Shown here: positions 27,201-35,430 of the stretch, piece by piece | How the letters are laid out: each line of letters begins with the position of its first letter | How positions within the stretch are numbered: the stretch's first letter is position 1 | Assembly (NCBI GenBank): GCA_016931625.1 | Contig: JAFGEK010000077.1 | Location: forward strand, 1-47,225 | Length of the DNA stretch: 47,225 nt | DNA from: Deltaproteobacteria bacterium | GTDB taxonomy: Bacteria > Myxococcota > XYA12-FULL-58-9 > JAFGEK01 | Reading direction: 5' to 3' | Program-made: the position numbers and the translations under genes | Notes under the pieces: generated by a model | What the model saw: only the letters and a program-made list of their open reading frames with translations | Told to the model about the DNA's origin: nothing | Databases searched by the model: none

Positions 27201-29032
27201 ATAGCCGAGGCATGGTGTCCACTTCGAGCTAATGATAATGCCTCATTATATTTTATGCGCAAACGATATGCGTCCCAAATATTGTTGTTTTCTTTAGAAA
27301 CACGTTGGGTGATAGGGATTAAAGACTTTATATTTATGGTCTTAGCGCTGTATTGTTGTTCGAGTTCATCTATTAAAGCGATAGCATCATTATAACGATG
27401 TAATTGCATTAAAATGTTTACACTAGCTTCAATCGCTACACGGTTATCTGATTCTTTGCTTAATATTTCTCGATAAATCAGTAAGGATTCTTCAAGTTTG
27501 TCAGTTCGTTTTAAAGATAATGCTGCAGCTGTAAGAAAATATACGGGGCGTTTTTTATAGTTTGGCAATGAAAAATAAAGTTTGCTCGCTTCTTGATATT
27601 TTTCAGCCCAAGATAAAATTACAATACGGTCATAATGAGCTTTTATGTTTGCTTCAGAAGAAGAACAAACTTGTTCTATTAAAGGTATTGCTGCGCTGTA
27701 GTTGCCTTGGCGAGCTAATTTAACTGCACGCTCATGGATGTTGTTAATATATTGAGTATGCTGGGGTGTTTTTAGCGTAAGCGTGGCGCGTGAATAAGAT
27801 AAAGCTTTTATTAAATAATCAGGTAAAGTGGTAAGAGGCGACAATTGGTTAGCCGTTTTAAGAGCACGTTGATGTTGCCCAGACCAAGATAAAACAGTAA
27901 TAAAATCAAATAGTAAAGCAAGGTCGTGACCATGTTGAATTTGTAACTGCTTAAGAAGAGATAATGCCTGTTGGTAGTGTCCTAATCTTGCTAATAAAAT
28001 AGCGTTTTGATGTTTAATTTTTACAGAATAAGTTTCAAGTTGATTTTTATATTCTGGTTGACGATTTCGTATTTTGGCTAATGCTTGTTCGAGTTGTTGT
28101 AGATCTGAAATAGAATGACAATTATCAATTAAATTTTGCACAGTTTTTGACGTAGCAATATCACGTTCGACAAAACGAGCCAAAGAATCAATGTTAGCAG
28201 CTGGAAAATTCGTAGAGCCATTTGAAGAATGATAAAGTTCAGATAAAGCATAAGCTGGCAAAGAAAAATTTGCAGGTAATGAGAGATATTTTTCTATGGC
28301 TTCGTCCCAGCGATGTGCCCAACAAAGTACAACAATATGATCCGCTATTAAATTTGGAGCATCAAATGGTATTATCTGTCTCTGTATCAGTGATAATTCT
28401 TTGAGACTTTGAATAGCTAAATCATAATTTTCTGCGCGAGCCAAAGATAGTGCTTGTTGATGTAATACTTGAATAGTTAACTGTTGTGCCCATTTCATCG
28501 TATCAGGATCTGCAGCTAATCCCTGACTTATATATTTAATAGCGCTACGCGGATGATTTGAATTGACTGCCCGTAAATATTGGTTTGCAGCGTTTGCGTC
28601 TAATGGTTGCAATATCAACGATAAAATTTCGCTTATTTCTTCTAAATTGCCCGTAGCGGCTTTTGCATTAGCAAGAGCACGATAAATTTCAGCATTATGT
28701 TTTAAATTCTGTGGTAGTTTTTGATAGTATTGAATAAGTTTTTGGTGTTCACCAGCCCAAGAGAGTGCATGAATATAGTCGATTAATACTTCGTTATTGT
28801 TTGGGTTACTAATTAAGACATTTTCAAATAATGCAAATGCGTGCTGATAATTGCCTTGACGCGCTGCAAGAACTGCTTCTCGATATTGAACACTTATATT
28901 GCTATGTACAGTAGAATTTATGAATTCACGAATGTCATTGGTTAATAAAAGAGCAACAATTACAAGAGGCGGTACGGCGCGGCATATGACCACTGCAGTT
29001 CGTATGGTGTGTTCGCGCGCTCGTTGCAACAT
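24206..29032 (-). CDS. pgaA: PNAG outer-membrane exporter PgaA, expanded form
   Basis: PgaA exports PNAG through a C-terminal 16-strand barrel and uses N-terminal tetratricopeptide repeats to guide PgaB and the polymer. Here the last ~300 residues (from about LTEVYTTSKASFGNNELSG) show alternating barrel strands ending in a terminal Phe (AEAKASF). The rest is helical repeats, making 1608 residues against about 807 in E. coli. The extra length includes five copies of a module with a core like ALxLARxGxYxxAI followed by VLSWAxxxxxA and xYxxLP, starting near residues 50, 191, 341, 434 and 595. A single hydrophobic segment near residues 12-31 serves as signal or anchor. First gene of the pga operon. 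The frame is intact throughout. Confidence 0.88.
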   Translation of the reverse strand: MLQRAREHTIRTAVVICRAVPPLVIVALLLTNDIREFINSTVHSNISVQYREAVLAARQGNYQHAFALFENVLISNPNNNEVLIDYIHALSWAGEHQKLIQYYQKLPQNLKHNAEIYRALANAKAATGNLEEISEILSLILQPLDANAANQYLRAVNSNHPRSAIKYISQGLAADPDTMKWAQQLTIQVLHQQALSLARAENYDLAIQSLKELSLIQRQIIPFDAPNLIADHIVVLCWAHRWDEAIEKYLSLPANFSLPAYALSELYHSSNGSTNFPAANIDSLARFVERDIATSKTVQNLIDNCHSISDLQQLEQALAKIRNRQPEYKNQLETYSVKIKHQNAILLARLGHYQQALSLLKQLQIQHGHDLALLFDFITVLSWSGQHQRALKTANQLSPLTTLPDYLIKALSYSRATLTLKTPQHTQYINNIHERAVKLARQGNYSAAIPLIEQVCSSSEANIKAHYDRIVILSWAEKYQEASKLYFSLPNYKKRPVYFLTAAALSLKRTDKLEESLLIYREILSKESDNRVAIEASVNILMQLHRYNDAIALIDELEQQYSAKTINIKSLIPITQRVSKENNNIWDAYRLRIKYNEALSLARSGHHASAIAELRSLWQKEGKLELAQDLIVVNTWAEKYLDAIEIFESLPTNKHLKYYVISSIARAYEATHHPQEALSLYVNTLLRNKNNLDALQNYQKLLKKEAEYFFALGFRQLNHNIDHEEEPQWFKSFSWQSANHLQAIKLAYNGSLQQSLSQIRSEKNITFKTKKFLLDYAALLYISKHFKETAELGELLTETMPGSVAAASFACKANIARKNYDLALVYAKKWLALSPKQKFAASAVMHSFLAQNNLEEARNFVNTLPSTATWKQLLTADLNLYKHNWHQANEQYQNYLINHPKDAEAMLGQAAVLMQLGENTIAADLINKAMQITSMHDYAIRHTLTNDVLLGLIEGLILADKKLQANNTIDEILRNNNFKQEQLIRLGNLCEILGRNLDAVNIYTTALQYLPNNDDALIGRQRSLLRLYAVSVVREELSSTNEVQKPQELFATLSQQEALQHLSWRNSALAEPLMQTFATDRINITSRSAALVTYQVKQQYELAISKYEDMQRLGVDFDSTALRAAADAYFELEQPETALKLYRQLENRLQQQHNGFYPKNYTLKIAQLNCLFQLSRYTEIEDLLNSLDTEVPSFFKFRHAYYPNWDKASVVAERGWWLISQDKLAEAETYFKDMLIKAPRNSAALLGLAQTHQYRGWQRQALLDFDIAVAAHPNDLGLLIGYADSLAQRGQKDKALQISQKLQTLYPDNRQAQNLDRRLSLDKLTEVYTTSKASFGNNELSGLQITVGVNQPIRSKISIAATAGLKQETAQNHSADRKKATLGILANPTVDIKLSAAASTIVPKNKFGIILEAEYAPLDELSFILLADTNTWSLPPKAILAGVDAQLFTASGKYRHSELFSAEIAATSLILTDGNYIYNSNASILNRIFASGDLKLFARLEGDISHASLIDPAYYAPRQYWTILITPEIEHTWLQSRDYKLVDFISVTAGIQKEHGYDINERWRMRYAQTHHFAYRGEITFSGNFARQSYSGKDEYEWAIAAEAKASF

Positions 29033-29228
29033 AGGTTTTAATCTAAAATGTCTTGCTTTTTATTGTGTGTGTCTCACTAGGGGCAACATATCTTCATTCA
29101 CAATAATAAAGTAAAGTGGTTACAAAAGTTATACAAAATTGGCATTCTATAGAGCAAATTCATAGAAATGTATAAAACTAATAATTAGTTAATAATACGA
29201 GGGTTTTGGTGTTTTAACAAGATGCATG

Positions 29229-29627
29229 CTATTTTTTAGTAATTATTGCCACAGTGCAGCGCGACACACAGATTAACTTATTACTCTCATCATGTAATTT
29301 AATATCCCAAACCATATTTTTTTGGCCACAATATAGAGGTGTAGCTGTAGCGATTAGTAATCCTGATTGCATTGGATGTAAATGATTGGCATTGATTTCA
29401 ATGCCAACGGCTGTTTGCCTTTGCTGATCGATATTTAGCCATGTGCCTAAACTTGCAGCAGATTCAGCTAAAACAACCGAGGCTCCTCCATGCAATATAC
29501 CGAAAGGTTGATGCACTTTGGGGCCGACGGGCATTGTCATAATTACTAAGTCACAAGTTGCTTGCCTGACCTCAATACCGAGATAATCTATTATAGTATT
29601 GGTAAAAGTCAGGTTTTTAATATTCAT
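29229..29627 (-). CDS. hotdog-fold acyl-CoA thioesterase
   Basis: A 132-residue hotdog protein of the PaaI/YbdB/MenI class. The signature HQPFGILHGGASVVLAESAAS is at about residues 39-59, with the catalytic Glu in AESAAS and the HGG loop intact. Later strands (VGIEINANHLHPMQSG, VWDIKLHDESNKLICVSRCTV) fit the fold. Such enzymes hydrolyse aryl- or acyl-CoA, for example 1,4-dihydroxy-2-naphthoyl-CoA in menaquinone synthesis; the substrate here cannot be set because no men genes are in the window. It lies seven bases after the hydrogenase remnant and may be transcribed with it and the sugar kinase. Confidence 0.85.
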   Translation of the reverse strand: MNIKNLTFTNTIIDYLGIEVRQATCDLVIMTMPVGPKVHQPFGILHGGASVVLAESAASLGTWLNIDQQRQTAVGIEINANHLHPMQSGLLIATATPLYCGQKNMVWDIKLHDESNKLICVSRCTVAIITKK

Positions 29628-29634
29628 GTTATAT

Positions 29635-30519
29635 TCATAAGTTAGCAGCTAGTCGCTCATTGAAACGACCACGTTCAACATAATGAGTATGCAATAATTC
29701 ATGAGATTTGTGACCCAACGGAGCGCCTAAATATTCATCATAAAGCTGTTTAATGAATGGATTATCATGTGATTTACGTTTTGGCTTATTCATATCTTCT
29801 TGGTAAATTGCATGCATACGAGCTTCGCGAATTTCAAATGTAGTTGGTCGCGGTTGACCACCACCAGCAATACAACCACTTGGACAACCCATATCTTCTA
29901 TAAAATGATAGGGCGATTTTTGCTCGACTATCTGCGTCATTAGCTTTTTGGCACCTGCAAGCCCGCTGGTAACTGCAATACGTACGGTGGTGCCTTCAAG
30001 TTTTTTATATTTTGGCAGCACATTTTCAAAAGTAACGGCTGTTTCTTTAACTTGCTCAAAACCGCGAACAGGTGTGATTGCTAAATTTTCAAATGGTACT
30101 TTTCGTCCAGTTATAACTTCATAAACAGTACGCAATGCTGCTTCGGTGACACCACCGGTAATGCCAAAAATATCAGCAGCGCCAGTTGAGAAACCAAGAG
30201 GATTATCAAATTCGCTATCAGTTAATTCAGCAAAATCAATGCCAGCTTCGCGAATCATGCGACCTAATTCGCGAGTCGTAAGTACAGCGTCAACATTTGG
30301 CAATCCATCAATAAACATTTCGGGTCTTTGAATTTCAAATTTTTTTGCAGTGCAAGGCATTACTGAGACCATAAAGATATCTTTAGGGTCAACGCCAATT
30401 TTTTCGCCGCCAAGTTGAGTTGCGTTTATCTCTTTGTGTGCACCATCATCATTATCATGGCTGACGTATAATATTTGTTCCTTTCCATTAGTTATTTTTT
30501 TTAATAGTAAAAACTGCAA
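29635..30519 (-). pseudogene. hydA: N-terminally truncated [FeFe]-hydrogenase (HydA remnant)
   Basis: From about residue 38 (GEKIGVDPKDIFMVSV, coordinate about 30408) this matches the catalytic domain of [FeFe]-hydrogenases. Motif L2 MPCTAKKFE is at residues 54-62 and L3 as MGCPSGCIAGGGQP at 210-223, followed by the small-subunit-type tail (YQEDMNKPKRKSHDNPFIKQ; ELLHTHYVERG). The L1 motif (TSCCP) and all ferredoxin-like cluster domains, some 200-350 residues in intact enzymes, are missing. The upstream DNA runs straight into the PfkB-kinase gene with an in-frame TGA. The apparent start is a TTG without a ribosome site. The remaining frame is uninterrupted, which suggests a recent loss. It should not assemble an active H-cluster. 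A split hydrogenase encoded elsewhere is a less likely alternative. Confidence 0.8.
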
Positions 30520-30544
30520 CGTTAGGTGGATCGAGAAATGACCA

Positions 30545-31450
30545 TTAAAAAACAGTCAATTTTTTATAATCCGCGAAACGTTTATTTATTTCATCTAAAT
30601 TTAGGCGTTTAAATCTTTCAAGACTAAAATCTTCAACCGCAAATGAAGCAATGACGCTACCCATTGCAACAGCTTGCCTTAATATATTGGCATTTATTTC
30701 TTGATTCTTTGCAAGAAAGCCAATCATGCCTCCTGCGAATGAATCTCCAGCTCCAGTAGGATCACGAACTTCTTCAAGAGGAAAGGCAGGTGCCGCAAAA
30801 ATATTATCTTGATCAAATAATAAAGCGCCATACTCACCTCGTTTTACAATGAGAGTACGTGGACCCATATTGCGAATGATTTTGGCTGCCTTTACGAGAT
30901 TATATTCATTAGCTAGAAGGCGCGTTTCCGCATCGTTAATACATAATACATTTACATGTGGTAAAACTTGTTCTAGTTGTTTGCGATATTGCGGATTTTG
31001 AATCCAATAATTCATACTATCGCACACGACTAAACGAGGATTGTTAATTTGTTCAAGCACCATTAATTGCAATGCGGGATCAATATTGCCTAATAAAATA
31101 TATTCAGCGTCACGATAATTTGGCGGTAATTCAGGACGAAATTGCGCCAGAACATTTAGCTGTGTCTCAAGAGTATGAGCAATGTTAAGATTATCATCGT
31201 AGCGGCCACTCCAACGAAAAGTTTTGCCATCGAGGGTGCATATTCCTGTGGTATCGATATTGCGACTTTTGAAAAAAGTAAGATGTTCTTGGGGAAAGTC
31301 ATGACCAATAACACCAACAATACCAACCTGACTGAAATAAGAAGCTGCAGTAGCAAAATATGATGCAGAACCACCCAGAATTTCTTCTTGCAGACCAAAA
31401 GGAGTTTGCACTGAATCTATAGCTAAAGTACCTACTACTAAGATCTCCAT
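30545..31450 (-). CDS. PfkB-family carbohydrate kinase
   Basis: A 301-residue ribokinase-fold sugar or nucleoside kinase. It has the N-terminal VGTLAIDSV and GGSASYFATAASYF, which bind the substrate, and the C-terminal PfkB signature DPTGAGDSFAGGMIGFLAKN with the catalytic Asp in GAGD. ATG 31450 is preceded by GGAG six bases upstream; the open frame starts earlier only through a TTG. Substrate is not evident: it could be ribose, fructose phosphate, adenosine or another sugar. It is the first gene before the truncated hydrogenase and is separated from the LysM gene by a small inverted-repeat element. Confidence 0.88.
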   Translation of the reverse strand: MEILVVGTLAIDSVQTPFGLQEEILGGSASYFATAASYFSQVGIVGVIGHDFPQEHLTFFKSRNIDTTGICTLDGKTFRWSGRYDDNLNIAHTLETQLNVLAQFRPELPPNYRDAEYILLGNIDPALQLMVLEQINNPRLVVCDSMNYWIQNPQYRKQLEQVLPHVNVLCINDAETRLLANEYNLVKAAKIIRNMGPRTLIVKRGEYGALLFDQDNIFAAPAFPLEEVRDPTGAGDSFAGGMIGFLAKNQEINANILRQAVAMGSVIASFAVEDFSLERFKRLNLDEINKRFADYKKLTVF

Positions 31451-31534
31451 GATTATCTCCAAAAAATTATAAAATCAATTTTCCTAAATTAATACAAATA
31501 GGTTAAGTTAAGCTGAATATAGCTACAGCCTTAC

Positions 31535-31720
31535 TTAGAGCGCTTTCCAATCGCATTGAGCTACTGCGAGCGTGCATACCTGCCTTGCGTTAAGCAGCCT
31601 CGTCCCGCCGCTGCTCGAAATATGTCCAATATTCCTTAAGCTGCTTGGTCCTCGGGTGCTTAACTCGGCGACGGTCTACACACCCTCGTATACGCTCAAC
31701 CCAATTGGAAAGCGTTCTAA
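31535..31720. mobile_element. MITE-like element with 27-bp terminal inverted repeats
   Basis: A 186-bp element bounded by imperfect terminal inverted repeats: 31535-31561 and 31694-31720, 27 bases each with four mismatches, beginning TTAGAGCGCTTTCCAAT and TTAGAACGCTTTCCAAT. It is visibly GC-richer than its surroundings and contains further internal inverted repeats (TTAAGCAGC/TTAAGCACC). No transposase is encoded and no clear target duplication is seen. Short open frames cross it on both strands and are probably not genes. Its right end supplies the TAG stop of the LysM gene (31717-31719), so it inserted at that gene's 3' end. Confidence 0.65.
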
Positions 31721-32655
31721 TCATCGTTGTTTGCCAAATTTTTGCTATCGAGGACTTCTTGAAAAATAGCAAGTATTTTTGGTGAGGTAGTAACTGAGTC
31801 AAGACGATAATTGGGTTCTAATTCAAATGATGTAAGCAAATAATCAAAAGCAGCTTTATCGTCATTTTCAGCAACTGCACAAAAACCGAGATAACGTGCA
31901 ACAGTTGCGCGATCACTTATTAATAATTTTTTATTAGCCAACAGATCTTCAAGATTACTACGTGCCTTTGCAAATTCACCATTCTTATAAATTTCTATGG
32001 TATCATTTAGTAAATTTTTACTGTTTGATAATGAATTTATCGAGTTATCTATAGTTTCGTCATTTTTTGATTTGTTTTCATTTGCATTGTGCGTAGCAAA
32101 ATGTCGTTTTGAAGCCATAAGCGTAGCATTGTCAAAAATTGGTACAATAATTTTTGACCCAGTTAAAAGCGTCTTAATGTTTGGATTGTAATCTTTGATT
32201 AAATTAGCTTTCTTTGTAGTACGATAATATTTTTGAGAAATCTTTGCCCAAGTATCACCAGCAATGACTTTATGACGTAAATGAAAAGGCATTAACAGCT
32301 CTGTACCAATCTTAAGATCATTAGGATTGCGAATATTGTTTTCACTCATTAATGCTTTATAACGTTCATGATCACCTAAGTGACGCTTAGCAATTTCGGC
32401 AACTGAATCGCCACGGCGAATTTTATAGGTGTAACATGCAGGGATAGATAAGCGCGTTCCTGTAGCTATTTTGCTTTCATTATCTATTGAATTTTTTATC
32501 AGAATATAAACTGACTTCCAAGCAGCGCCATAATATTGACTCGCAATGCTGTTTAAATTTTCATTGTTATAATTATGAAAAGTCGTACCGGTGGCAAAAC
32601 GCGAAAATAATATCAATATACATATCAAACTAATAGTTAGCCTGCGGCTATTCAT
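31717..32655 (-). CDS. secreted LysM-domain protein
   Basis: A 312-residue protein with a signal peptide (LTISLICILILFSRFATG). At least two clear LysM peptidoglycan-binding repeats follow (YKIRRGDSVAEIAKRHLG with SENNIRNPNDLKIGTELLMP; HKVIAGDTWAKISQKYY with DYNPNIKTLLTGSKIIVP), with a degenerate first copy near residues 26-70. The C-terminal 100 residues are TPR-like (IYKNGEFAKARSNLEDLL; FLGFCAVAENDDKAAFDYLL as pattern). Its ATG overlaps the stop of the upstream Ser/Thr kinase gene by four bases, so they are translationally coupled and probably work together at the cell wall. The stop codon comes from the inserted element, so the original C-terminus may have been slightly different. Confidence 0.85.
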   Translation of the reverse strand: MNSRRLTISLICILILFSRFATGTTFHNYNNENLNSIASQYYGAAWKSVYILIKNSIDNESKIATGTRLSIPACYTYKIRRGDSVAEIAKRHLGDHERYKALMSENNIRNPNDLKIGTELLMPFHLRHKVIAGDTWAKISQKYYRTTKKANLIKDYNPNIKTLLTGSKIIVPIFDNATLMASKRHFATHNANENKSKNDETIDNSINSLSNSKNLLNDTIEIYKNGEFAKARSNLEDLLANKKLLISDRATVARYLGFCAVAENDDKAAFDYLLTSFELEPNYRLDSVTTSPKILAIFQEVLDSKNLANNDD

Positions 32656-33935
32656 GGTCTACGCCTTTTCTTAAGCGTGATATTAAGTTGTTTGGTTTCG
32701 CCGCTTTGTAATTCGATTATGCGTTTTTCAGTAGGATAATAGGTGTTGCGAAATTCAATAACATGTTGTCCAGCTGGTAACATAATTGGTTCAGCAAAAG
32801 GTGTAGTATCATGCAAACGGCCATCAATATATACTTCGGCCCAAGGCACAGCATTTATTTGAAGTTTTGCAAAACCAGAACCAATGTTAAAATGAGAAAT
32901 TGAGAATGCATACAGTGCAAAAATAATAAGTAATATGCTGTTAAACGTAAACAATGGTTTTAACACCGCACTACGTGAATCTATACCACCTGTGTCGGTC
33001 GCGGCACCTTGAGTTTCTATTTCTTCTTTTGGAACATAAGTTGTTGCTTCACTATCATTAATGAGATCACGATGCCGCAGATAAATTAATAAACGACCGT
33101 TGTAATTAATTCTAACTTTTTTTGCTACAAAACTTTCAAGATCACGACGCAGCAATTCAGTGGTACGATACCTTTTATCAGGACGTTTTTCTAAGCATTT
33201 ACGTAAAATGCGATTTAAACTCCAGGGTACATCAGGATATAACCTTCTTGGTGGTATATATGCCTCTGTAAGTATACGTTGCATTACACTTTTTGTGTCA
33301 TCTTCAATAAAAGGCTTTTGGCCGGTTAACATTTGATACAGTACAATTCCAAACGAAAAGATATCTGAGCGATGATCGACCTTTTGTCCCATTATTTGCT
33401 CAGGTGACATATAAGCGGGTGTGCCTAACGCAGTACCAGGTCGTGTTAAGTCATCAAAGGATTCATCACGGGCAATGCCAAAATCCATTAGTTTTACATC
33501 GCCCTGTTTGGTTATCATTAAATTTGAGGGTTTAAAATCACGGTGAACCACACCACGGAAATGCGCATATTCAAGAGCCCGCGCTGCTTGCAGCGCAATA
33601 ATGCCGGCAATATCTGGTGGTAAACGCTCTACTTTAGTCAATAAAGCATAGAGGTCGATGCCATCCACATATTCCATAACGATATACATGGATAACGCAC
33701 GAGAAATAAAATCATAAATATGAACAATATTTTGGTGTGCAAGCTGTGCTACACTTTTTGCTTCACGCTCAAAACGTTTGCTTATTGATTTGTCTGATGT
33801 AAGTGAATTACGTAGCTCTTTAATTGCAACCAAACGTGACAAGGAGGGTTGTTCGGCTTTATAAACCACAGCCATACCGCCGGAGCCAATTTCTTCAAGG
33901 ATTTTAAATGAGCTAATATGTTTTTCAGCAGCCAT
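32652..33935 (-). CDS. membrane Ser/Thr protein kinase with PEGA domain
   Basis: A 427-residue eukaryotic-like kinase. The kinase domain (about 10-270) has the Gly loop IGSGGMAVVYKAE, Lys in VAIKEL (residue 39), the catalytic HRDFKPSN (131-138) and DFG (151-153), then GTPAYMSPEQ. A transmembrane helix follows at about 328-348 (SILLIIFALYAFSISHF), and an extracytoplasmic PEGA domain ends the protein (AVPWAEVYIDGRLHDTTPF; LPAGQHVIEFR). It is likely active. Substrates are unknown. The gene overlaps the LysM gene by four bases, suggesting a kinase-plus-wall-sensor pair of the kind frequent in Myxococcota. Confidence 0.93.
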   Translation of the reverse strand: MAAEKHISSFKILEEIGSGGMAVVYKAEQPSLSRLVAIKELRNSLTSDKSISKRFEREAKSVAQLAHQNIVHIYDFISRALSMYIVMEYVDGIDLYALLTKVERLPPDIAGIIALQAARALEYAHFRGVVHRDFKPSNLMITKQGDVKLMDFGIARDESFDDLTRPGTALGTPAYMSPEQIMGQKVDHRSDIFSFGIVLYQMLTGQKPFIEDDTKSVMQRILTEAYIPPRRLYPDVPWSLNRILRKCLEKRPDKRYRTTELLRRDLESFVAKKVRINYNGRLLIYLRHRDLINDSEATTYVPKEEIETQGAATDTGGIDSRSAVLKPLFTFNSILLIIFALYAFSISHFNIGSGFAKLQINAVPWAEVYIDGRLHDTTPFAEPIMLPAGQHVIEFRNTYYPTEKRIIELQSGETKQLNITLKKRRRP

Positions 33936-34037
33936 TAAGGTAAGACGTTATTCCGGCTGCGTTTTGTTTTCAACCGTTACTGCAATAAAGTAGAAGGTTT
34001 ATTTGCAATATTTTTATTGGGTTTTTTGAGGTGTAGC

Positions 34038-34814
34038 ATGCGTTTGTTCTATATTGGTGACGTGGTTGGCAAGCCTGGACGTAATGCGGTTATGAATTTG
34101 GTTACGCCACTACGTTCTGAATTATCGCTCGATGTGGTGATTATTAATTGTGAAAATGCTGCGGCAGGTAAAGGGGTTAACCCAGAAATATCTAATATGC
34201 TTTTAACCAAAGCCGAAGTTTTGGTAACCGGCAATCATGTCTGGCACTACCGTAATTTTGAACCTTATCTTGATCGCGAATCAAGAATAATACGCCCAGC
34301 AAATTACCCAAATGCACCAGGGCGTGGTTCTACGGTTATCAATTTGCCTGGTGATAAAAAACTAGGAATCATTCAAGTGGAGGGTCGTGTTTTTATGCGC
34401 AATCTTGAATGCCCTTTTGCTGCAATTGAACGTGAACTTAAAACAATGGCTGATATAAAATATATATTTGTAGATATACATGCTGAGGCTACCAGTGAGA
34501 AACAAGCAATAGCCTGGTATTTTGATGGTCAAGTTTCTGCAATTATTGGTAGCCATACTCATATTCCTACTGCTGATGAACGAATATTGCCGAATGGTAC
34601 GGCCTATTTAACTGACGCAGGAATGACCGGGCCATATGATTCTGTAATTGGTATGGAAATTCGAACCTCTATTGAGCGTTTTTTAACACAACGTCGTACT
34701 CCACATGAGGTAGCTAAAGACAATATATGGCTTTGCGGTGTAGTAATAGATATTGATGATGAAAGTGGAAAGGCGCGTAGCATAGAAAGAGTAAAACGCA
34801 AATTCAGGGGGTGA
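34038..34814 (+). CDS. ymdB: YmdB-family metallophosphoesterase
   Basis: A 258-residue calcineurin-like phosphoesterase of the YmdB type (TIGR00282-like), known in Bacillus to cleave 2',3'-cyclic AMP. Metal-binding motifs in order: IGDVVGKPGR, NCENAAAGKG, TGNHVWHY, VDIHAEATSEKQA, and GSHTHIPTADERILPNGTAY with DAGMTGPYDSVIGM. All are intact. ATG 34038 has GAGG six bases upstream; the longer frame from 34017 starts on an unsupported codon. It diverges from the Ser/Thr kinase and converges on ndk. The physiological substrate in this lineage is inferred only. Confidence 0.92.
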   Translation: MRLFYIGDVVGKPGRNAVMNLVTPLRSELSLDVVIINCENAAAGKGVNPEISNMLLTKAEVLVTGNHVWHYRNFEPYLDRESRIIRPANYPNAPGRGSTVINLPGDKKLGIIQVEGRVFMRNLECPFAAIERELKTMADIKYIFVDIHAEATSEKQAIAWYFDGQVSAIIGSHTHIPTADERILPNGTAYLTDAGMTGPYDSVIGMEIRTSIERFLTQRRTPHEVAKDNIWLCGVVIDIDDESGKARSIERVKRKFRG

Positions 34815-34838
34815 CCCTACTTAAAGAAATATTCTAAG

Positions 34839-35255
34839 TTAAAAAATATCAATGCCTGAAAAGAAATGGGCAATTTCTATTTTTGCTGTTTCTTTTGCAT
34901 CCGAACCATGTACTGCATTGCGTTCAACGCTTTGTGCATAATCTTTGCGTATAGTGCCTAGTTCTGCTTTTGCAGGGTCGGTAGCGCCCATTAATTCACG
35001 ATTTTTTACTATAGCGTTTTCACCTTCAAGCACGCTGGCAACTACTGGGCCGCTGGTCATAAATTCTACGAGAGAGTTAAAAAATGGTTTTTCGCGATGA
35101 ACCATATAGAATTCTTCAGCTTTATTTTTAGATAAGTAGACCATACGCGTAGCAATAATTTTTAACCCTGCACTCTCAAAGCGGGATAGAATGGTGCCGA
35201 TGAGACCTTTTTGTACAGCATCAGGTTTAATAATAGAAAGGGTTCGTTCAATCAT
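34839..35255 (-). CDS. ndk: nucleoside diphosphate kinase
   Basis: A 138-residue enzyme of standard length that transfers the gamma-phosphate between nucleoside triphosphates and diphosphates. It starts [18 protein letters not shown], and the active-site His is in NAVHGSD (His116), flanked by the expected [10 protein letters not shown] and [13 protein letters not shown]. Cytosolic housekeeping enzyme. It converges on the phosphodiesterase gene and is divergent from greA. Confidence 0.97.
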   Translation of the reverse strand: MIERTLSIIKPDAVQKGLIGTILSRFESAGLKIIATRMVYLSKNKAEEFYMVHREKPFFNSLVEFMTSGPVVASVLEGENAIVKNRELMGATDPAKAELGTIRKDYAQSVERNAVHGSDAKETAKIEIAHFFSGIDIF

Positions 35256-35430
35256 TGTTTTGATAAACTCCTAAATTGCGAGAGTTAATTTTATGCCGCC
35301 GATGTGCCAGAGCTATACTAAATATGCAATAAGAAGATATAATTTTATGTGTATTTAGTTTTAAAAAAATGCTAGATTTCAGAAGTTCACCTCTTGCCGA
35401 TTAAGGGTCTCGTAGAATAACTTGCAGGTT

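Noticed and set aside
29140-29155. Possible sigma-54 promoter near the pga operon (TGGCAT ... GC)
   Set aside because: The GG-to-GC distance is 11 rather than 10 bases and it points away from pgaA.
31572-31769. 65-codon plus-strand frame over the same element
   Set aside because: No ribosome site or protein features; antisense to the LysM gene end.
31590-31802. 70-codon minus-strand frame across the inverted-repeat element
   Set aside because: It overlaps the LysM gene in another frame, lies largely in the mobile element and has no ribosome site. The Arg/Lys-rich peptide may recur with element copies but is unlikely to be a gene.
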